A stretch of 64,000 bases of DNA from Streptomyces fumanus (GTDB lineage Bacteria; Actinomycetota; Actinomycetes; Streptomycetales; Streptomycetaceae): contig NZ_BNBI01000009.1 in assembly GCF_014655295.1 (NCBI RefSeq), positions 186,001-250,000 on the forward strand. The letters are read 5' to 3'. The notes beneath the pieces were generated by a model, which made no database searches, was not told where the DNA came from, and worked only from the letters and a program-made list of their open reading frames with translations. Shown one piece after another: positions 16,852 through 25,597 of the stretch (position 1 is its first letter; each line of letters opens with the position of its first letter). The position numbers and the translations under genes are program-made.

Positions 16852-18335
16852 GGGCCCCGTGGGGCGGGCGCTCCCGCCGCGTGCCGTCCCTGCGGGCCAA
16901 GCTGACGCTGGCCAACGTGGCGCTGCTGGCGCTCGGCATCGTGGTGGCGACCGCCGTCAGCCTGATCGGGATGCGGCACTACCTCATCGACCAGATCGAC
17001 GCCGAGCTCAACCGCGGCCGGCAGACGCTCGGCGGCAAGCCGCTCACCCTGGAGGAGATCAACAGCCTCGGCGCGATGGCGCTGGTCCTGGACCAGTTCC
17101 TGGGCGAGAGCGACCGGCCCACGCCCCCGGACCAGATCTTCACCGCCATCGACCGGCGGGGCCGGGTGATCGCCGTGGCCGGCCTGGACGTGACCGAGGG
17201 CCAGCGCGCCCTGGCCGCCGCGGTGGACGACCCGCGGGCCCTGGCCGCCGACCCCGAGCCGCGGGACCTCACCGTGCGCGGCCACCCGTACCGGGCCACC
17301 GGCATCCCGCTGGCCGACGGCACCTATCTGCTCACCGCCACCTCCACCGGCGCCCTGCACACGGGCGTCGCCAAGGCCCTCAAGCTCGACCTGGCCGCCG
17401 GGACCGTGCTGCTGGGGCTGCTGGCCTGGCTGACCATGATGAGCGTCCGGCGCCGGCTGCGGCCGCTGGAGGACATGGTGGAGACCTCCTCCGCGATCGC
17501 CGAGGGCGACCTGACCCGGCGGGTGCCCTCCAGCAAGGAGGCCACCGCCGAGGTGGAGCAACTGCGGCTGGCGCTGAACTCGATGCTGCACCAGGTGGAG
17601 TCGGCGTACCGCACCCGGGAGCGCAGCGCCGCCCAGTTGCGCCGCTTCGTCGCCGACGCCTCGCACGAGCTGCGCACCCCGCTCTCCGCGATCCGCGGCT
17701 ACCTCCAGCTCTACGACAAGGGCATGCTGAACGAACCGGGCGAGCGGAAGCGGGCCTGGGGGCGGGTGCTCGCCGAGAGCGACCGCATGGGCCGGCTGGT
17801 CGACGAACTGCTCACCCTGGCCCGCCTCGACCAGCGCCCCGAACTGCGCCTGCGGCCCGTGGACATCGCCCGTCTGGTCCGGGACGCCGCCGACGACCTG
17901 CGCGTCCAGCAGCCCGGCCGGCCCGTCACGGTGCACGCCGACGGCTCCCTGCTGGTGCGCGCCGACGAGTCCGGGCTGCGGCAGATCGTCGGCAACCTCC
18001 TGGCCAACGTACGGGTCCACACGCCCGCGGACGTGCCGGTGCGGCTCGCCGTTGAGCGGTCCGGCGGGGTGGTCCGGCTGCAGGTCGAGGACAAGGGGCC
18101 GGGGCTCGCGGCGGAGGACGCGGCCCGGGTCTTCGACCGGTTCTTCCGGGCCGGCGGCGGCGCGGGCAGCGGCCTGGGGCTGGCCATCGTGCAGAGCGCG
18201 GCCCGGTCCCTCGGCGGCGAGGTCACGGTGCGCACCGCGCCGGGCGAGGGGCTGGCGGTGACGGTGACGCTGCCGGCCCGCACCGGGCCGCCGGACCCGG
18301 TCACGCCCGGCGCGACGCCAGCTCCACCACCGTGA
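16848..18335 (+). CDS. Sensor histidine kinase
   Basis: 495 residues from GTG 16848, which overlaps the TGA of the response regulator. Helix 1 (about 18-42) and helix 2 (about 180-200) flank an extracytoplasmic sensor region of about 130 residues. A HAMP domain (MSVRRRLRPLEDMVETSSAI), the phosphorylated His273 in ASHELRTPLSAIRGYLQLY, and the ATPase motifs follow: N-box RQIVGNLLANV, G1 DKGPGLA, F-box FDRFFR, G2 GSGLGLAIV. The usual N of the N-box is kept. Its last 35 bp overlap the end of the metallophosphoesterase gene on the other strand. The signal sensed is unknown. Confidence 0.92.
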   Translation: MRAPWGGRSRRVPSLRAKLTLANVALLALGIVVATAVSLIGMRHYLIDQIDAELNRGRQTLGGKPLTLEEINSLGAMALVLDQFLGESDRPTPPDQIFTAIDRRGRVIAVAGLDVTEGQRALAAAVDDPRALAADPEPRDLTVRGHPYRATGIPLADGTYLLTATSTGALHTGVAKALKLDLAAGTVLLGLLAWLTMMSVRRRLRPLEDMVETSSAIAEGDLTRRVPSSKEATAEVEQLRLALNSMLHQVESAYRTRERSAAQLRRFVADASHELRTPLSAIRGYLQLYDKGMLNEPGERKRAWGRVLAESDRMGRLVDELLTLARLDQRPELRLRPVDIARLVRDAADDLRVQQPGRPVTVHADGSLLVRADESGLRQIVGNLLANVRVHTPADVPVRLAVERSGGVVRLQVEDKGPGLAAEDAARVFDRFFRAGGGAGSGLGLAIVQSAARSLGGEVTVRTAPGEGLAVTVTLPARTGPPDPVTPGATPAPPP

Positions 18336-19662
18336 CGTCGGACTCGGCGCCCACACGGGTCGGCGGACCCCAGGCGCCGGCGCCCCGGCTGACGTACAAC
18401 TGGGTGTCGCCGTAGCGCTCCAGGCCGGCGACGGTCGGGTTGGCGGCGGCGGCGAGCAGGCTCCCGGGCCAGAGCTGGCCGCCGTGGGTGTGGCCGGAGA
18501 GCTGGAGGTCGACGCCGTGGTCGACGGCGTCGTGGATCTGCACCGGCTGGTGGGCGAGGAGCACACAGGCGCGGGCCGGGTCGCGGTCGCCGAGGGCGCG
18601 CTCGTAGTCGGGGCCCTGGCCCTCGTCCTCCCCGGCGATGTCGTTGACGCCGGCGAGGTCGAAGTGGGGCAGTTCGGTGCGGGCGTTCTCCAGGGGGCGC
18701 AGGCCGAGGCGGCGGACCTCCTCGACCCACTGTTCGGCGCCGGAGAAGTACTCGTGGTTGCCGGTGACGAAGTACGCGCCGTGCCGGGCGCGGAGCCCGG
18801 CCAGCGGGGCGGCGGCCGGGCCGAGGTCCTTGACGCTGCCGTCCACGAGGTCGCCGACGACCGCGATGAGGTCGGGCTGGGTGGCGTTGATCGTGTCGAC
18901 CACCCGCTGGGCGAAGCCGCGGCCCAGCACCGGGCCGAGGTGGATGTCGCTGACCACGGCGATCCGGAAGCCGTGCGCCGCACGCGGCAGCTTGGCCAGC
19001 GGCACGGTGATCCGCTTCACCGTCGGCCCGTTCAGCACGCCGTACGTGCCACGGGCGACCGTACCCACGGCCACCGCGGCGGCGGCACCACCGACGACCC
19101 GGGAGACGAAGAGGCGTCGGGAGGGGGCGGGGGGTGCGGAGGGTGCGGAGGGTACGGAGGGTTCGGTAGGCGCGGGGGCGGGGTCCGCTGATCGCGCGGG
19201 GTCTACCGATCGCGCCGGGTCCGCCGGTCGCGCCGGGTCCGCCGGTGCCTCCGGCCGGGTGCCGCCGCCCCCCGACGGCTCCGGTATCCGCTCTGGCTCC
19301 GGCGCGGGCGCCTCCGCGGGCGCCGGCGTGCGGGCCCGCGCCCGGTGCTCCAGGAAGCGGCGCAGCAGCGGCCGTACCGCCTCGCCGGCCAGGACGGCCA
19401 GCAGCAGGTAGACCGACAGGGCCAGCCACAGGAAGCCCGGCCAGGCCAGGATCTGCTGGAGCCGGAAGGGCGCGCCCGAGCGCTCGGCGACCAGCGCGCC
19501 GATCGCGAGGGCCCAGCCCCCGGCGATCAGCACCGCGCCCGCGCGGCGCACACCGCCCGCGCGCCGGGTCGTGTCGCGGAACAGGCGCCGCCACACGTAC
19601 CAGTTCGCCCCCACCAGCACGCCCGCCACGCCCAGCGCGAGCAGCGCGAAGACGACCACCAT
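18301..19662 (-). CDS. Membrane-bound metallophosphoesterase
   Basis: 453 residues. Three or four helices occupy the first 100 residues, then comes a Pro/Ala/Asp-rich linker with imperfect DPAR repeats, a basic RRLF and helix (VVGGAAAAVAVGTVARG), and a calcineurin-like phosphoesterase domain at about 230-440. The metal ligands are all present: DIHLG, GDLVDG, GNHEYF, AHQP and GHTHGGQ. Family members hydrolyse phosphomonoesters, diesters or lipid-linked phosphates; substrate is unknown. It probably shares an operon with the small membrane protein gene that ends 36 bp upstream. Confidence 0.9.
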   Translation of the reverse strand: MVVVFALLALGVAGVLVGANWYVWRRLFRDTTRRAGGVRRAGAVLIAGGWALAIGALVAERSGAPFRLQQILAWPGFLWLALSVYLLLAVLAGEAVRPLLRRFLEHRARARTPAPAEAPAPEPERIPEPSGGGGTRPEAPADPARPADPARSVDPARSADPAPAPTEPSVPSAPSAPPAPSRRLFVSRVVGGAAAAVAVGTVARGTYGVLNGPTVKRITVPLAKLPRAAHGFRIAVVSDIHLGPVLGRGFAQRVVDTINATQPDLIAVVGDLVDGSVKDLGPAAAPLAGLRARHGAYFVTGNHEYFSGAEQWVEEVRRLGLRPLENARTELPHFDLAGVNDIAGEDEGQGPDYERALGDRDPARACVLLAHQPVQIHDAVDHGVDLQLSGHTHGGQLWPGSLLAAAANPTVAGLERYGDTQLYVSRGAGAWGPPTRVGAESDVTVVELASRRA

Positions 19663-19698
19663 GCCGTCGTACCCCCTCAGTTGTGCCGTCGGTGACGG

Positions 19699-19938
19699 CT
19701 ATGACGTGCGGCGCAGTGCGCGCAGACCGCGCAACCCGATGACCCCGATGACCGTCCCCAATACGAAGGAGACGACGGCGAGCAGCAGGTGGACCCAGAA
19801 GTACGCCGTGGGGTCGCCGTCCTCGAACGCGAGCCCGCTGCTGTCCTTGACCAGGTTTTTGACGAAAGTGATCCAGATGACCCAGCTCCACACCCCGAAG
19901 GCGAGCAGGAACCAGGACAGGGGGCGGCTGAGCTTCAT
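19699..19938 (-). CDS. SCO4848-family small membrane protein
   Basis: 79 residues: helix 1 at about 7-30 (LSWFLLAFGVWSWVIWITFV), a short outer loop with FEDGDPTAYFWVH, helix 2 at about 49-70 (LLLAVVSFVLGTVIGVIGL) and a basic tail (RGLRALRRTS). This is a small family recognised in Streptomyces by its S. coelicolor member SCO4848 (from memory); function unknown. The ATG at 19938 was chosen because the frame upstream is not membrane-like. It heads a two-gene unit with the metallophosphoesterase and is divergent from the DacA-type gene. Confidence 0.85.
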   Translation of the reverse strand: MKLSRPLSWFLLAFGVWSWVIWITFVKNLVKDSSGLAFEDGDPTAYFWVHLLLAVVSFVLGTVIGVIGLRGLRALRRTS

Positions 19939-20029
19939 GCCCTCAGTATCGCCGCCGCGTGTCCGGATCCGTGTCCGGGGTGGGGAGGCGGGCGCGACGC
20001 CGCCCGCGGCGGGAGGTACGTTCTCGGTC

Positions 20030-21322
20030 GTGCCCGCACCCATGCCGACCGCCAGGCGCGCCCTGCTGGTCACCGCCGCCGTCCTGACCGCCGTCCCGTC
20101 CCTGGTGCTCACCGCGCCCGCCGCGCAGGCGGCCCCGAAGCCGACCGCCACGCCCCCGTCGGACATGTCGACCGTAGGCGGCGCCCGGCTCGGCACGCCG
20201 GGGACCCAGGTCGACCTGGGCAGCGGCGCCCCGGTGCTGCCCAAGGGTCTGACCGCCCGGTCCTGGATCGTGGCCGACGCCGAGTCCGGCGACGTGCTCG
20301 CCGCGCACAACGCCCACTGGCGGCTGGCCCCGGCGAGCACCATGAAGATGCTCTTCGCGGACACCGTGCTGCCGAAGTTCCCCAAGAGCACCGAGCACAA
20401 GGTCCTGCCGTCCGACCTGGCCGGCATCGGCGCCGGGTCCAGCATGGTCGGCATCAAGGAGAACGAGACGTACACCGTGCACGACCTGTGGCTCGGTGTC
20501 TTCCTGCGCTCCGGCAACGACGCGGTGCACGTGCTGTCCGCGATGAACGGCGGCGTCAAGAACACCGTCCGGGAGATGAACGAGCACGCCGAGGAGTTGC
20601 AGGCCCTCGACACGCACGTGGTCAGCCCGGACGGCTACGACGCCCCGGGGCAGGTCTCCTCCGCCTACGACCTGACGCTGATCGCCCGCAGCGGACTGCA
20701 GAAGAAGGACTTCCGGGAGTACTGCTCGACGGTCTCCGCGAAGTTCCCGGGCGCGACCACGAAGAACAAGAAGGGCAAGAAGGTCCGGGAAAAGTTCGAG
20801 ATCCAGAACACCAACCGGCTGCTCTCCGGCGACTCGGACGTCGACGTCTACCAGGGCATCGCCGGGGTGAAGAACGGCAACACCACCAACGCGGGCGCCA
20901 CCTTCACCGGTGTCGCCGAGCGCAACGGCAAGGTGCTGCTGGTCACGGTCATGAACCCGGCGAAGCAGGAGCACAACGAGGTCTACAAGGAGACCGCCCG
21001 CCTCTTCGACTGGGGCTTCAAGGCGGCCGGCAAGGCCCGGCCGGTGGGCGAGCTGGTGCCGCCCAGGAGCGCGGCCCAGGCGAGCCCCCGGCCGGGGGCG
21101 AGCGCCTCCGGGGAGACCGGCCAGGCGGGCGGCGGCGCCGCGGACACCGGGGGCACCGCGGGCACCCGGCCGGTGTCCGGCGCGGCGGACGGCGGCTCCC
21201 GCGGCGCGGGGACCGCGCTGGGCATCGCGGCCGGGGCACTGGTGCTGCTCGCGGGCGCGGCGTTCCTGGTCAACCGCCGCTGGCCGCTGCCGGATCTGGT
21301 ACGCCGCCGGAGCCGCCCCTGA
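20030..21322 (+). CDS. D-alanyl-D-alanine carboxypeptidase (DacA/PBP5 type)
   Basis: 430 residues from GTG 20030 after GGGAGG; ATG 20042 in the same frame is an alternative. A signal peptide (about 5-38, ending AQAA) leads to the peptidase S11 domain: catalytic S103-x-x-K106 in APASTMKM, S161-G-N163 in LRSGNDA, and K281 in VKNGNTTNAG, where the usual KTG is KNG. A Ser/Gly-rich region and a C-terminal helix (ALGIAAGALVLLAGAAFLV) then an RRR tail anchor it in the membrane. It trims the terminal D-Ala of peptidoglycan stem peptides and so controls cross-linking. Its last 53 bp overlap the YihY-family gene on the other strand. Confidence 0.92.
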   Translation: MPAPMPTARRALLVTAAVLTAVPSLVLTAPAAQAAPKPTATPPSDMSTVGGARLGTPGTQVDLGSGAPVLPKGLTARSWIVADAESGDVLAAHNAHWRLAPASTMKMLFADTVLPKFPKSTEHKVLPSDLAGIGAGSSMVGIKENETYTVHDLWLGVFLRSGNDAVHVLSAMNGGVKNTVREMNEHAEELQALDTHVVSPDGYDAPGQVSSAYDLTLIARSGLQKKDFREYCSTVSAKFPGATTKNKKGKKVREKFEIQNTNRLLSGDSDVDVYQGIAGVKNGNTTNAGATFTGVAERNGKVLLVTVMNPAKQEHNEVYKETARLFDWGFKAAGKARPVGELVPPRSAAQASPRPGASASGETGQAGGGAADTGGTAGTRPVSGAADGGSRGAGTALGIAAGALVLLAGAAFLVNRRWPLPDLVRRRSRP

Positions 21323-22178
21323 GTTCGGTCTCCTTGCTGCCGGTCGCCGTCCAGGCGGCGCAGTACAGGACCAGCTTCGAGGTGAAGTTGATCCACAGCA
21401 GCAGGGCGACGGGCACGCCGAACGCGCCGTACATGCTCTTCGCGGCGATGCCCTGCATATAGCCGCTGAGCAGCAGCTTGAGCAGTTCGAAGCCGATCGC
21501 GCCGAGCAGCGCGGCCACCATCAGGCGGTGGCGCGTGGGCTCGGCGCCGGGCAGCAGCCCGAGGACGTAGAGCAGGACGAGGAAGTCGGCGAGGACGGCG
21601 ACGGCGAAGGCGGCGATGTAGAGCAGGACGCCGCCGACGCCGCCGTCGTCCATGCCGAGCCGCCGGATGATCCAGCCGACCAGCGCCGAGGCGACGGTGG
21701 AGATGGCGAGGGTCACCAGGAGGGCGCCGCCGAGGCCGACCAGGATGCCGGCGTCCTTCACCCGGTGCAGGAGCGGATTGTCGTCCTCGTCGGGCAGCTC
21801 CCACACCGCGCGCAGACAGCCCCGGGTCGCGTCGACCCAGCCGATCCCGGTGAACAGCAGCAGGGCGCCCGCGATCACCCCGACGGTGCCGGCGTTCTGC
21901 ACCAGGCCGTCGATGTTCAACTGGTCGGCGATGCCCGGGATCTGCTCGGCGATCTTCTCCTGGACCTGCTTCTGCTGGTCCTCGCTGAGCGTGGCGGCGG
22001 TGATCGCGGCGGCCAGGCTGAGCAGCGGGAACAGCGCGACGAAGCTCGTGAAGGTCATGGCGGCGGCGAGCCGCGTCCACTTCACCCTGTCCAGGCGTTC
22101 GAACGACCGCCACGCGTGCGTGACCATCAGCCGGGCGAGCCACGGCCCCACCACGGGAAGCCTTTTCAGCCAGTCCAT
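21270..22178 (-). CDS. YihY/virulence factor BrkB family membrane protein
   Basis: 302 residues from ATG 22178 (MDWLKRLPVVG). The family pattern is clear: WTRLAAAMTFTSFVALFPLLSLAAA near the start, an outer region with QIPGIADQLNIDGLVQNAG, then ALLLFTGIGWVDATRGCLRAVW, and further helices up to SKSMYGAFGVPVALLLWINFTSK-type residues at the end (here AKSMYGAFGVPV). About six helices. YihY proteins were once called RNase BN but that is not their activity; the role is unknown, perhaps lipid or small-molecule transport. Last gene of the PAP2-UbiA-GtrA unit, overlapping GtrA by 13 bp. Confidence 0.9.
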   Translation of the reverse strand: MDWLKRLPVVGPWLARLMVTHAWRSFERLDRVKWTRLAAAMTFTSFVALFPLLSLAAAITAATLSEDQQKQVQEKIAEQIPGIADQLNIDGLVQNAGTVGVIAGALLLFTGIGWVDATRGCLRAVWELPDEDDNPLLHRVKDAGILVGLGGALLVTLAISTVASALVGWIIRRLGMDDGGVGGVLLYIAAFAVAVLADFLVLLYVLGLLPGAEPTRHRLMVAALLGAIGFELLKLLLSGYMQGIAAKSMYGAFGVPVALLLWINFTSKLVLYCAAWTATGSKETELRGGSGGVPDPAAASGG

Positions 22179-22660
22179 GATCCGACCCTGCCCCCTGTCC
22201 GCTCGGTCCATGACCGGTCGTTCCGTCCGCCCCGGTCGCCCCCGGTGGTGCGGAAGACCAATGTCCGTGTGCCCCAGAAACGCAGGAGCGTGGCCAGCGC
22301 CATGCCGACCCCGGCCCCGGAGACGGTGTCCGCGCGCTGCGAGGTGAACCCCAGGCCGTAGTGGCCGACGGCCAGGCAGAGCAGTTGTACGGCGGCACCG
22401 GCCGCGTTGACCGCGAAGAACATGGCGTACGGGCGCAGGCCCCGGGGGCGGGTGTGCCGGTAGGTGCCCAGGGCGTTCCCGGCGTACGCGACCGTGCAGC
22501 CCGCGACGAAGGAGAGCGCCTTGGCGGTGAGCGGGCCGAGCCCGGCCGGTCCGCGCAGGAGGGTGAAGAGGCCGAGGTCGGCCGCGTAGGCGAGCAGTCC
22601 GGCGGCGGCGAAGCCGAGGAGTTCCCGGCGGTGTCCGGCGCCTGCCTGGCGGCCGGTCAC
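22166..22660 (-). CDS. GtrA family membrane protein
   Basis: 164 residues from GTG 22660, which overlaps the TGA of the UbiA gene (GTGA). Four helices: about 13-33 (LLGFAAAGLLAYAADLGLF), 45-65 (ALSFVAGCTVAYAGNALGTY), 80-100 (YAMFFAVNAAGAAVQLLCLAV) and 115-137, ending RFWGTRTLVF. GtrA proteins are thought to move polyprenyl-linked sugars across the membrane. In Mycobacterium the GtrA protein Rv3789 sits beside dprE1/dprE2, and this gene sits in the operon divergent from dprE1/dprE2, so a role in decaprenyl-phosphoryl-arabinose handling is likely. Confidence 0.88.
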   Translation of the reverse strand: MTGRQAGAGHRRELLGFAAAGLLAYAADLGLFTLLRGPAGLGPLTAKALSFVAGCTVAYAGNALGTYRHTRPRGLRPYAMFFAVNAAGAAVQLLCLAVGHYGLGFTSQRADTVSGAGVGMALATLLRFWGTRTLVFRTTGGDRGGRNDRSWTERTGGRVGSWTG

Positions 22661-23604
22661 CAATTGGCCACCGCCAGGGCGTACATCGCCGCCCACACCA
22701 GGCCGATCAGGGCGAGCGCGCGGTCGCGCAGGACGACGTCCTCGGGTTCGCCGGCCGTGCCCCGGTCGGCGAAGACGGCGTACCGCAGGACCGCCATGAT
22801 GAACGCCACCATGGAGAGCTGCCGCCAGGGCAGCAGGCCGGTGTGCGGGACGCCGCCCTCCTCCAGCGCCCACAGGCAGTAGCCGAGGACGGCGACCCCG
22901 GCGGCGAGCTGCCAGACGAAGCGGAGGTAGCCGGTGGTGTACTCGGTGAGCAACGCGCGCGTGGCGCCCGCCTTCCCGGCCATCTGCACGGCCTCGGAGT
23001 AGCGCTTGGCGGAGACCATGAACAGCGCGCCGAAGCCGGTGGTGATCAGGAACCAGCGGGACGGCGGGATGCCCAGCGCCAGCCCGCCGATCATGGCCCG
23101 CATCAGGAAGCCGGTGGTGACCACGGCGAGGTCGACGACCAGGACGTGCTTGAGGACGACGCAGTACGCCAGTTGCATCACGAGGTAGGCGGTCAGCAGG
23201 GCGGCGACCGCGGGCGGGCAGAGCCAGGCGGCGGCCACGGGCGCGAGGACGCCGAGGACGCCGCCGGCGGCGTACGCGAGCGGGACCGGGACGTGTCCGG
23301 CGGCGACCGGGCGGTGCCGTTTGACGGGGTGGGCGCGGTCGGCGGCGGCGTCGCGGGCGTCGTTGACCAGGTAGACGGCGGCGGCGCAGGCGGTGAACAG
23401 GACGAACACCAGCGGGAGCCGGACCAGGGCGGCGCGGGAGAACAGTTCGCCGGCGGCGGCCGGGGCGGCGACCACCAGGACGTTCTTGATCCACTGCCGG
23501 GGGCGCGCGGTCTGGAGCAGTGCGCCCGGCAGGCCGCCCCTCGGCGGTGGCGCGGACCCCCGCCGCTCGGGCGTGCGCTGCCGCAGGACGGCCGTCTCAG
23601 CCAC
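22657..23604 (-). CDS. Decaprenyl-phosphate phosphoribosyltransferase (UbiA family)
   Basis: 315 residues with about nine helices. The two Asp-rich UbiA motifs are present: NDARDAAADRAHPVKRHRP (the first, with the Arg/Lys residues seen in the phosphoribosyl branch) and the second around SAKRYSEA. Start ARPRQWIKNVLVVAAPAAAGE is also typical of the branch that attaches phosphoribose from PRPP to decaprenyl phosphate (Rv3806c in Mycobacterium) rather than prenylating aromatics. Overlaps PAP2 by 8 bp and GtrA by 4 bp. First step of DPA synthesis in the membrane. Confidence 0.9.
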   Translation of the reverse strand: MAETAVLRQRTPERRGSAPPPRGGLPGALLQTARPRQWIKNVLVVAAPAAAGELFSRAALVRLPLVFVLFTACAAAVYLVNDARDAAADRAHPVKRHRPVAAGHVPVPLAYAAGGVLGVLAPVAAAWLCPPAVAALLTAYLVMQLAYCVVLKHVLVVDLAVVTTGFLMRAMIGGLALGIPPSRWFLITTGFGALFMVSAKRYSEAVQMAGKAGATRALLTEYTTGYLRFVWQLAAGVAVLGYCLWALEEGGVPHTGLLPWRQLSMVAFIMAVLRYAVFADRGTAGEPEDVVLRDRALALIGLVWAAMYALAVANW

Positions 23605-24094
23605 GGACGCCTCCCCGCATCCAGGCGGCGCCCAGATGGGCCGTGAGGGCGCCCAGGGCGGCCCCGGCCGCCACGTCCGAGGGGTAGTGGACGCCGGCCA
23701 CCAGCCGGGACAGGCAGACCGCGCCGGCCAGCGGCCAGGCGGCGCGGGCCCCGAGCGCGCCGAACGCGACGGCGGCAGCGGCGGCGGAGGTGGCGTGCGA
23801 ACTGGGGAAGGAGTGCCGGCCGGCGGTGCGCACCAGGGGCTGGACGTGCGCCGGGCGGGGCCGGCGCACGACCCGTTTCACCCCCATGCTGGCGAGGTGG
23901 GCGCCCGCGGTGAGGGCGGTGCCGCGCAGCCAGGCGCCGCGCCGCGGGCCGTCGACGGCGGCCCCGGTGAGGCCCGCCGCGAGCCACAGCGCCCCGTGTT
24001 CCCCGGCCCAGGACAGGGCGCGGGCGGCACCGGCCACCCGCGGGTCGCCGCCGCACGCCCTGAACGCCGAGACGATCCGGTGGTCCATGTTCAT
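23597..24094 (-). CDS. PAP2-family phosphatase, likely decaprenylphosphoryl-5-phosphoribose phosphatase
   Basis: 165 residues. The three PAP2 motifs are intact: KRVVRRPRP, PSSHATS and SRLVAGVHYPSD, with the catalytic His in the second and third. Several short hydrophobic helices. Being first in the operon with UbiA, it matches Rv3807c, proposed to remove the 5-phosphate from decaprenylphosphoryl-phosphoribose. A second in-frame ATG two codons later (MDHRIV) is possible. It is divergent from dprE1 with 144 bp between, a rather AT-rich stretch for this genome that should hold both promoters. Confidence 0.88.
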   Translation of the reverse strand: MNMDHRIVSAFRACGGDPRVAGAARALSWAGEHGALWLAAGLTGAAVDGPRRGAWLRGTALTAGAHLASMGVKRVVRRPRPAHVQPLVRTAGRHSFPSSHATSAAAAAVAFGALGARAAWPLAGAVCLSRLVAGVHYPSDVAAGAALGALTAHLGAAWMRGGVRG

Positions 24095-24238
24095 GGGGAC
24101 TCACTGTTCACGCCCGGAGCACCGGAAGTCGGGCAAAACTCCGGCATTATTGAGCGACATCCCATTAATCACCCATTCCGGGGATGGCACGGATGTTTCA
24201 GAACGGATCAACTGCATAGGGACGATACGGTCACCGCC

Positions 24239-25588
24239 ATGTCTGCCGACACCGTTCCCGTCACCGGATGGGGCCGCACCGCCCCCACCACCGCCCGCCT
24301 GGTCCGCCCGCGGAGCTACGCGGAGGCGGTCGCCGCCGTCCGGGACTGCGGGGCCCGCGGCGGCATCCCCCGGGGCCTGGGCCGGGCGTACGGCGACGCC
24401 GCGCAGAACGCGGGCGGGTCCGTGCTCGACATGACGGCCCTGGACCGCGTCCACGCCATCGACGTCGAGGGCGGCACCGTGCTCTGCGACGCGGGCATCT
24501 CCCTGCACACCCTGATGCGCCTGCTGCTGCCGCTCGGCTGGTTCGTGCCGGTCACGCCCGGCACCCGCTACGTCACCGTCGGCGGGGCGATCGGCGCCGA
24601 CATCCACGGCAAGAACCACCACGTGTCGGGCTCGTTCTCGCGGCACGTGGTCTCCCTGGAGCTGCTGACGGCCGACGGCGAGGTCCGCGTCGTCCCGCGC
24701 GGCACCGAGCTGTTCGACGCCACCACCGGCGGCATGGGCCTGACCGGGGTCATCCTCACCGCGACCGTGCGGCTCCAGCCGGTGGAGACCTCGCTGATGC
24801 TGGTCGACACCGAGCGCGCCGGCGACCTCGACGACCTGATGGCCCGCCTGGCCGCCACCGACCACCGCTACCGCTACTCGGTCGCCTGGATCGACCTGCT
24901 GGCCCGCGGCGCGGCGACCGGCCGCGCGGTGCTCACCCGGGGCGACCACGCCCCCCTGGACGCCCTGCCGCGCCGCGCCCGGCGCGACCCCCTCGCCTTC
25001 CGTGCCTCCCGCCTCCCGGCCGCCCCCTCCTATGTACCGGAGGGCCTGCTCAGCCGGACCACCGTGGGCCTGTTCAACGAGCTCTGGTACCGCAAGGCGC
25101 CACGCGCGCGTGCCGGGCGGCTCCAGTCGATCCCGGCCTTCTTCCACCCCCTCGACGGCGTCCCGCACTGGAACCGGATCTACGGCCGGTCCGGCTTCGT
25201 CCAGTACCAGTTCGTCGTCGGCCACGGCCAGGAGGACGCCCTGCGCCGCATCGTGCGCCGCATCGCCGAACGCCGCTGCCCGTCCTTCCTGGCCGTCCTC
25301 AAGCGGTTCGGGGAGGCCGACCCGGGCTGGCTGTCCTTCCCCGTGCCCGGCTGGACGCTGGCCCTGGACATCCCGGCCGGCCTGCCCGGCCTCGGGCCCT
25401 TCCTGGACGGGCTCGACGAGGAGGTCGCGGCGGCCGGCGGCCGGGTCTACCTCGCCAAGGACTCCCGGCTGCGGCCCGAACTGCTGGCCGCGATGTACCC
25501 GCGCCTGGACGACTTCCGCGCCCTGCGCGCGGAGCTGGACCCGCGCGGAGTGTTCACCTCCGACCTGTCCCGCCGGCTCGAGCTCTAG
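24239..25588 (+). CDS. dprE1: Decaprenylphosphoryl-beta-D-ribose oxidase
   Basis: 449 residues from ATG 24239. VAO-type FAD-binding domain at about 10-190: RPRSYAEAVAAVRDCGARGG, PRGLGRAYGDAAQNAGG, PGTRYVTVGGAIGADIHGKNHH and GSFSRHV. The C-terminal substrate domain ends FTSDLSRRLEL as in mycobacterial DprE1. The catalytic Lys is kept as Lys407 (AKDSR). The Cys of the mycobacterial enzyme that is attacked by benzothiazinones (Cys387, WNICVDF) is here Ala375 (WTLALDI). Oxidises C2 of decaprenylphosphoryl-ribose; DprE2 then reduces it to the arabinose form. 9 bp before dprE2. Confidence 0.92.
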   Translation: MSADTVPVTGWGRTAPTTARLVRPRSYAEAVAAVRDCGARGGIPRGLGRAYGDAAQNAGGSVLDMTALDRVHAIDVEGGTVLCDAGISLHTLMRLLLPLGWFVPVTPGTRYVTVGGAIGADIHGKNHHVSGSFSRHVVSLELLTADGEVRVVPRGTELFDATTGGMGLTGVILTATVRLQPVETSLMLVDTERAGDLDDLMARLAATDHRYRYSVAWIDLLARGAATGRAVLTRGDHAPLDALPRRARRDPLAFRASRLPAAPSYVPEGLLSRTTVGLFNELWYRKAPRARAGRLQSIPAFFHPLDGVPHWNRIYGRSGFVQYQFVVGHGQEDALRRIVRRIAERRCPSFLAVLKRFGEADPGWLSFPVPGWTLALDIPAGLPGLGPFLDGLDEEVAAAGGRVYLAKDSRLRPELLAAMYPRLDDFRALRAELDPRGVFTSDLSRRLEL

Positions 25589-25597
25589 GAGACCGCC

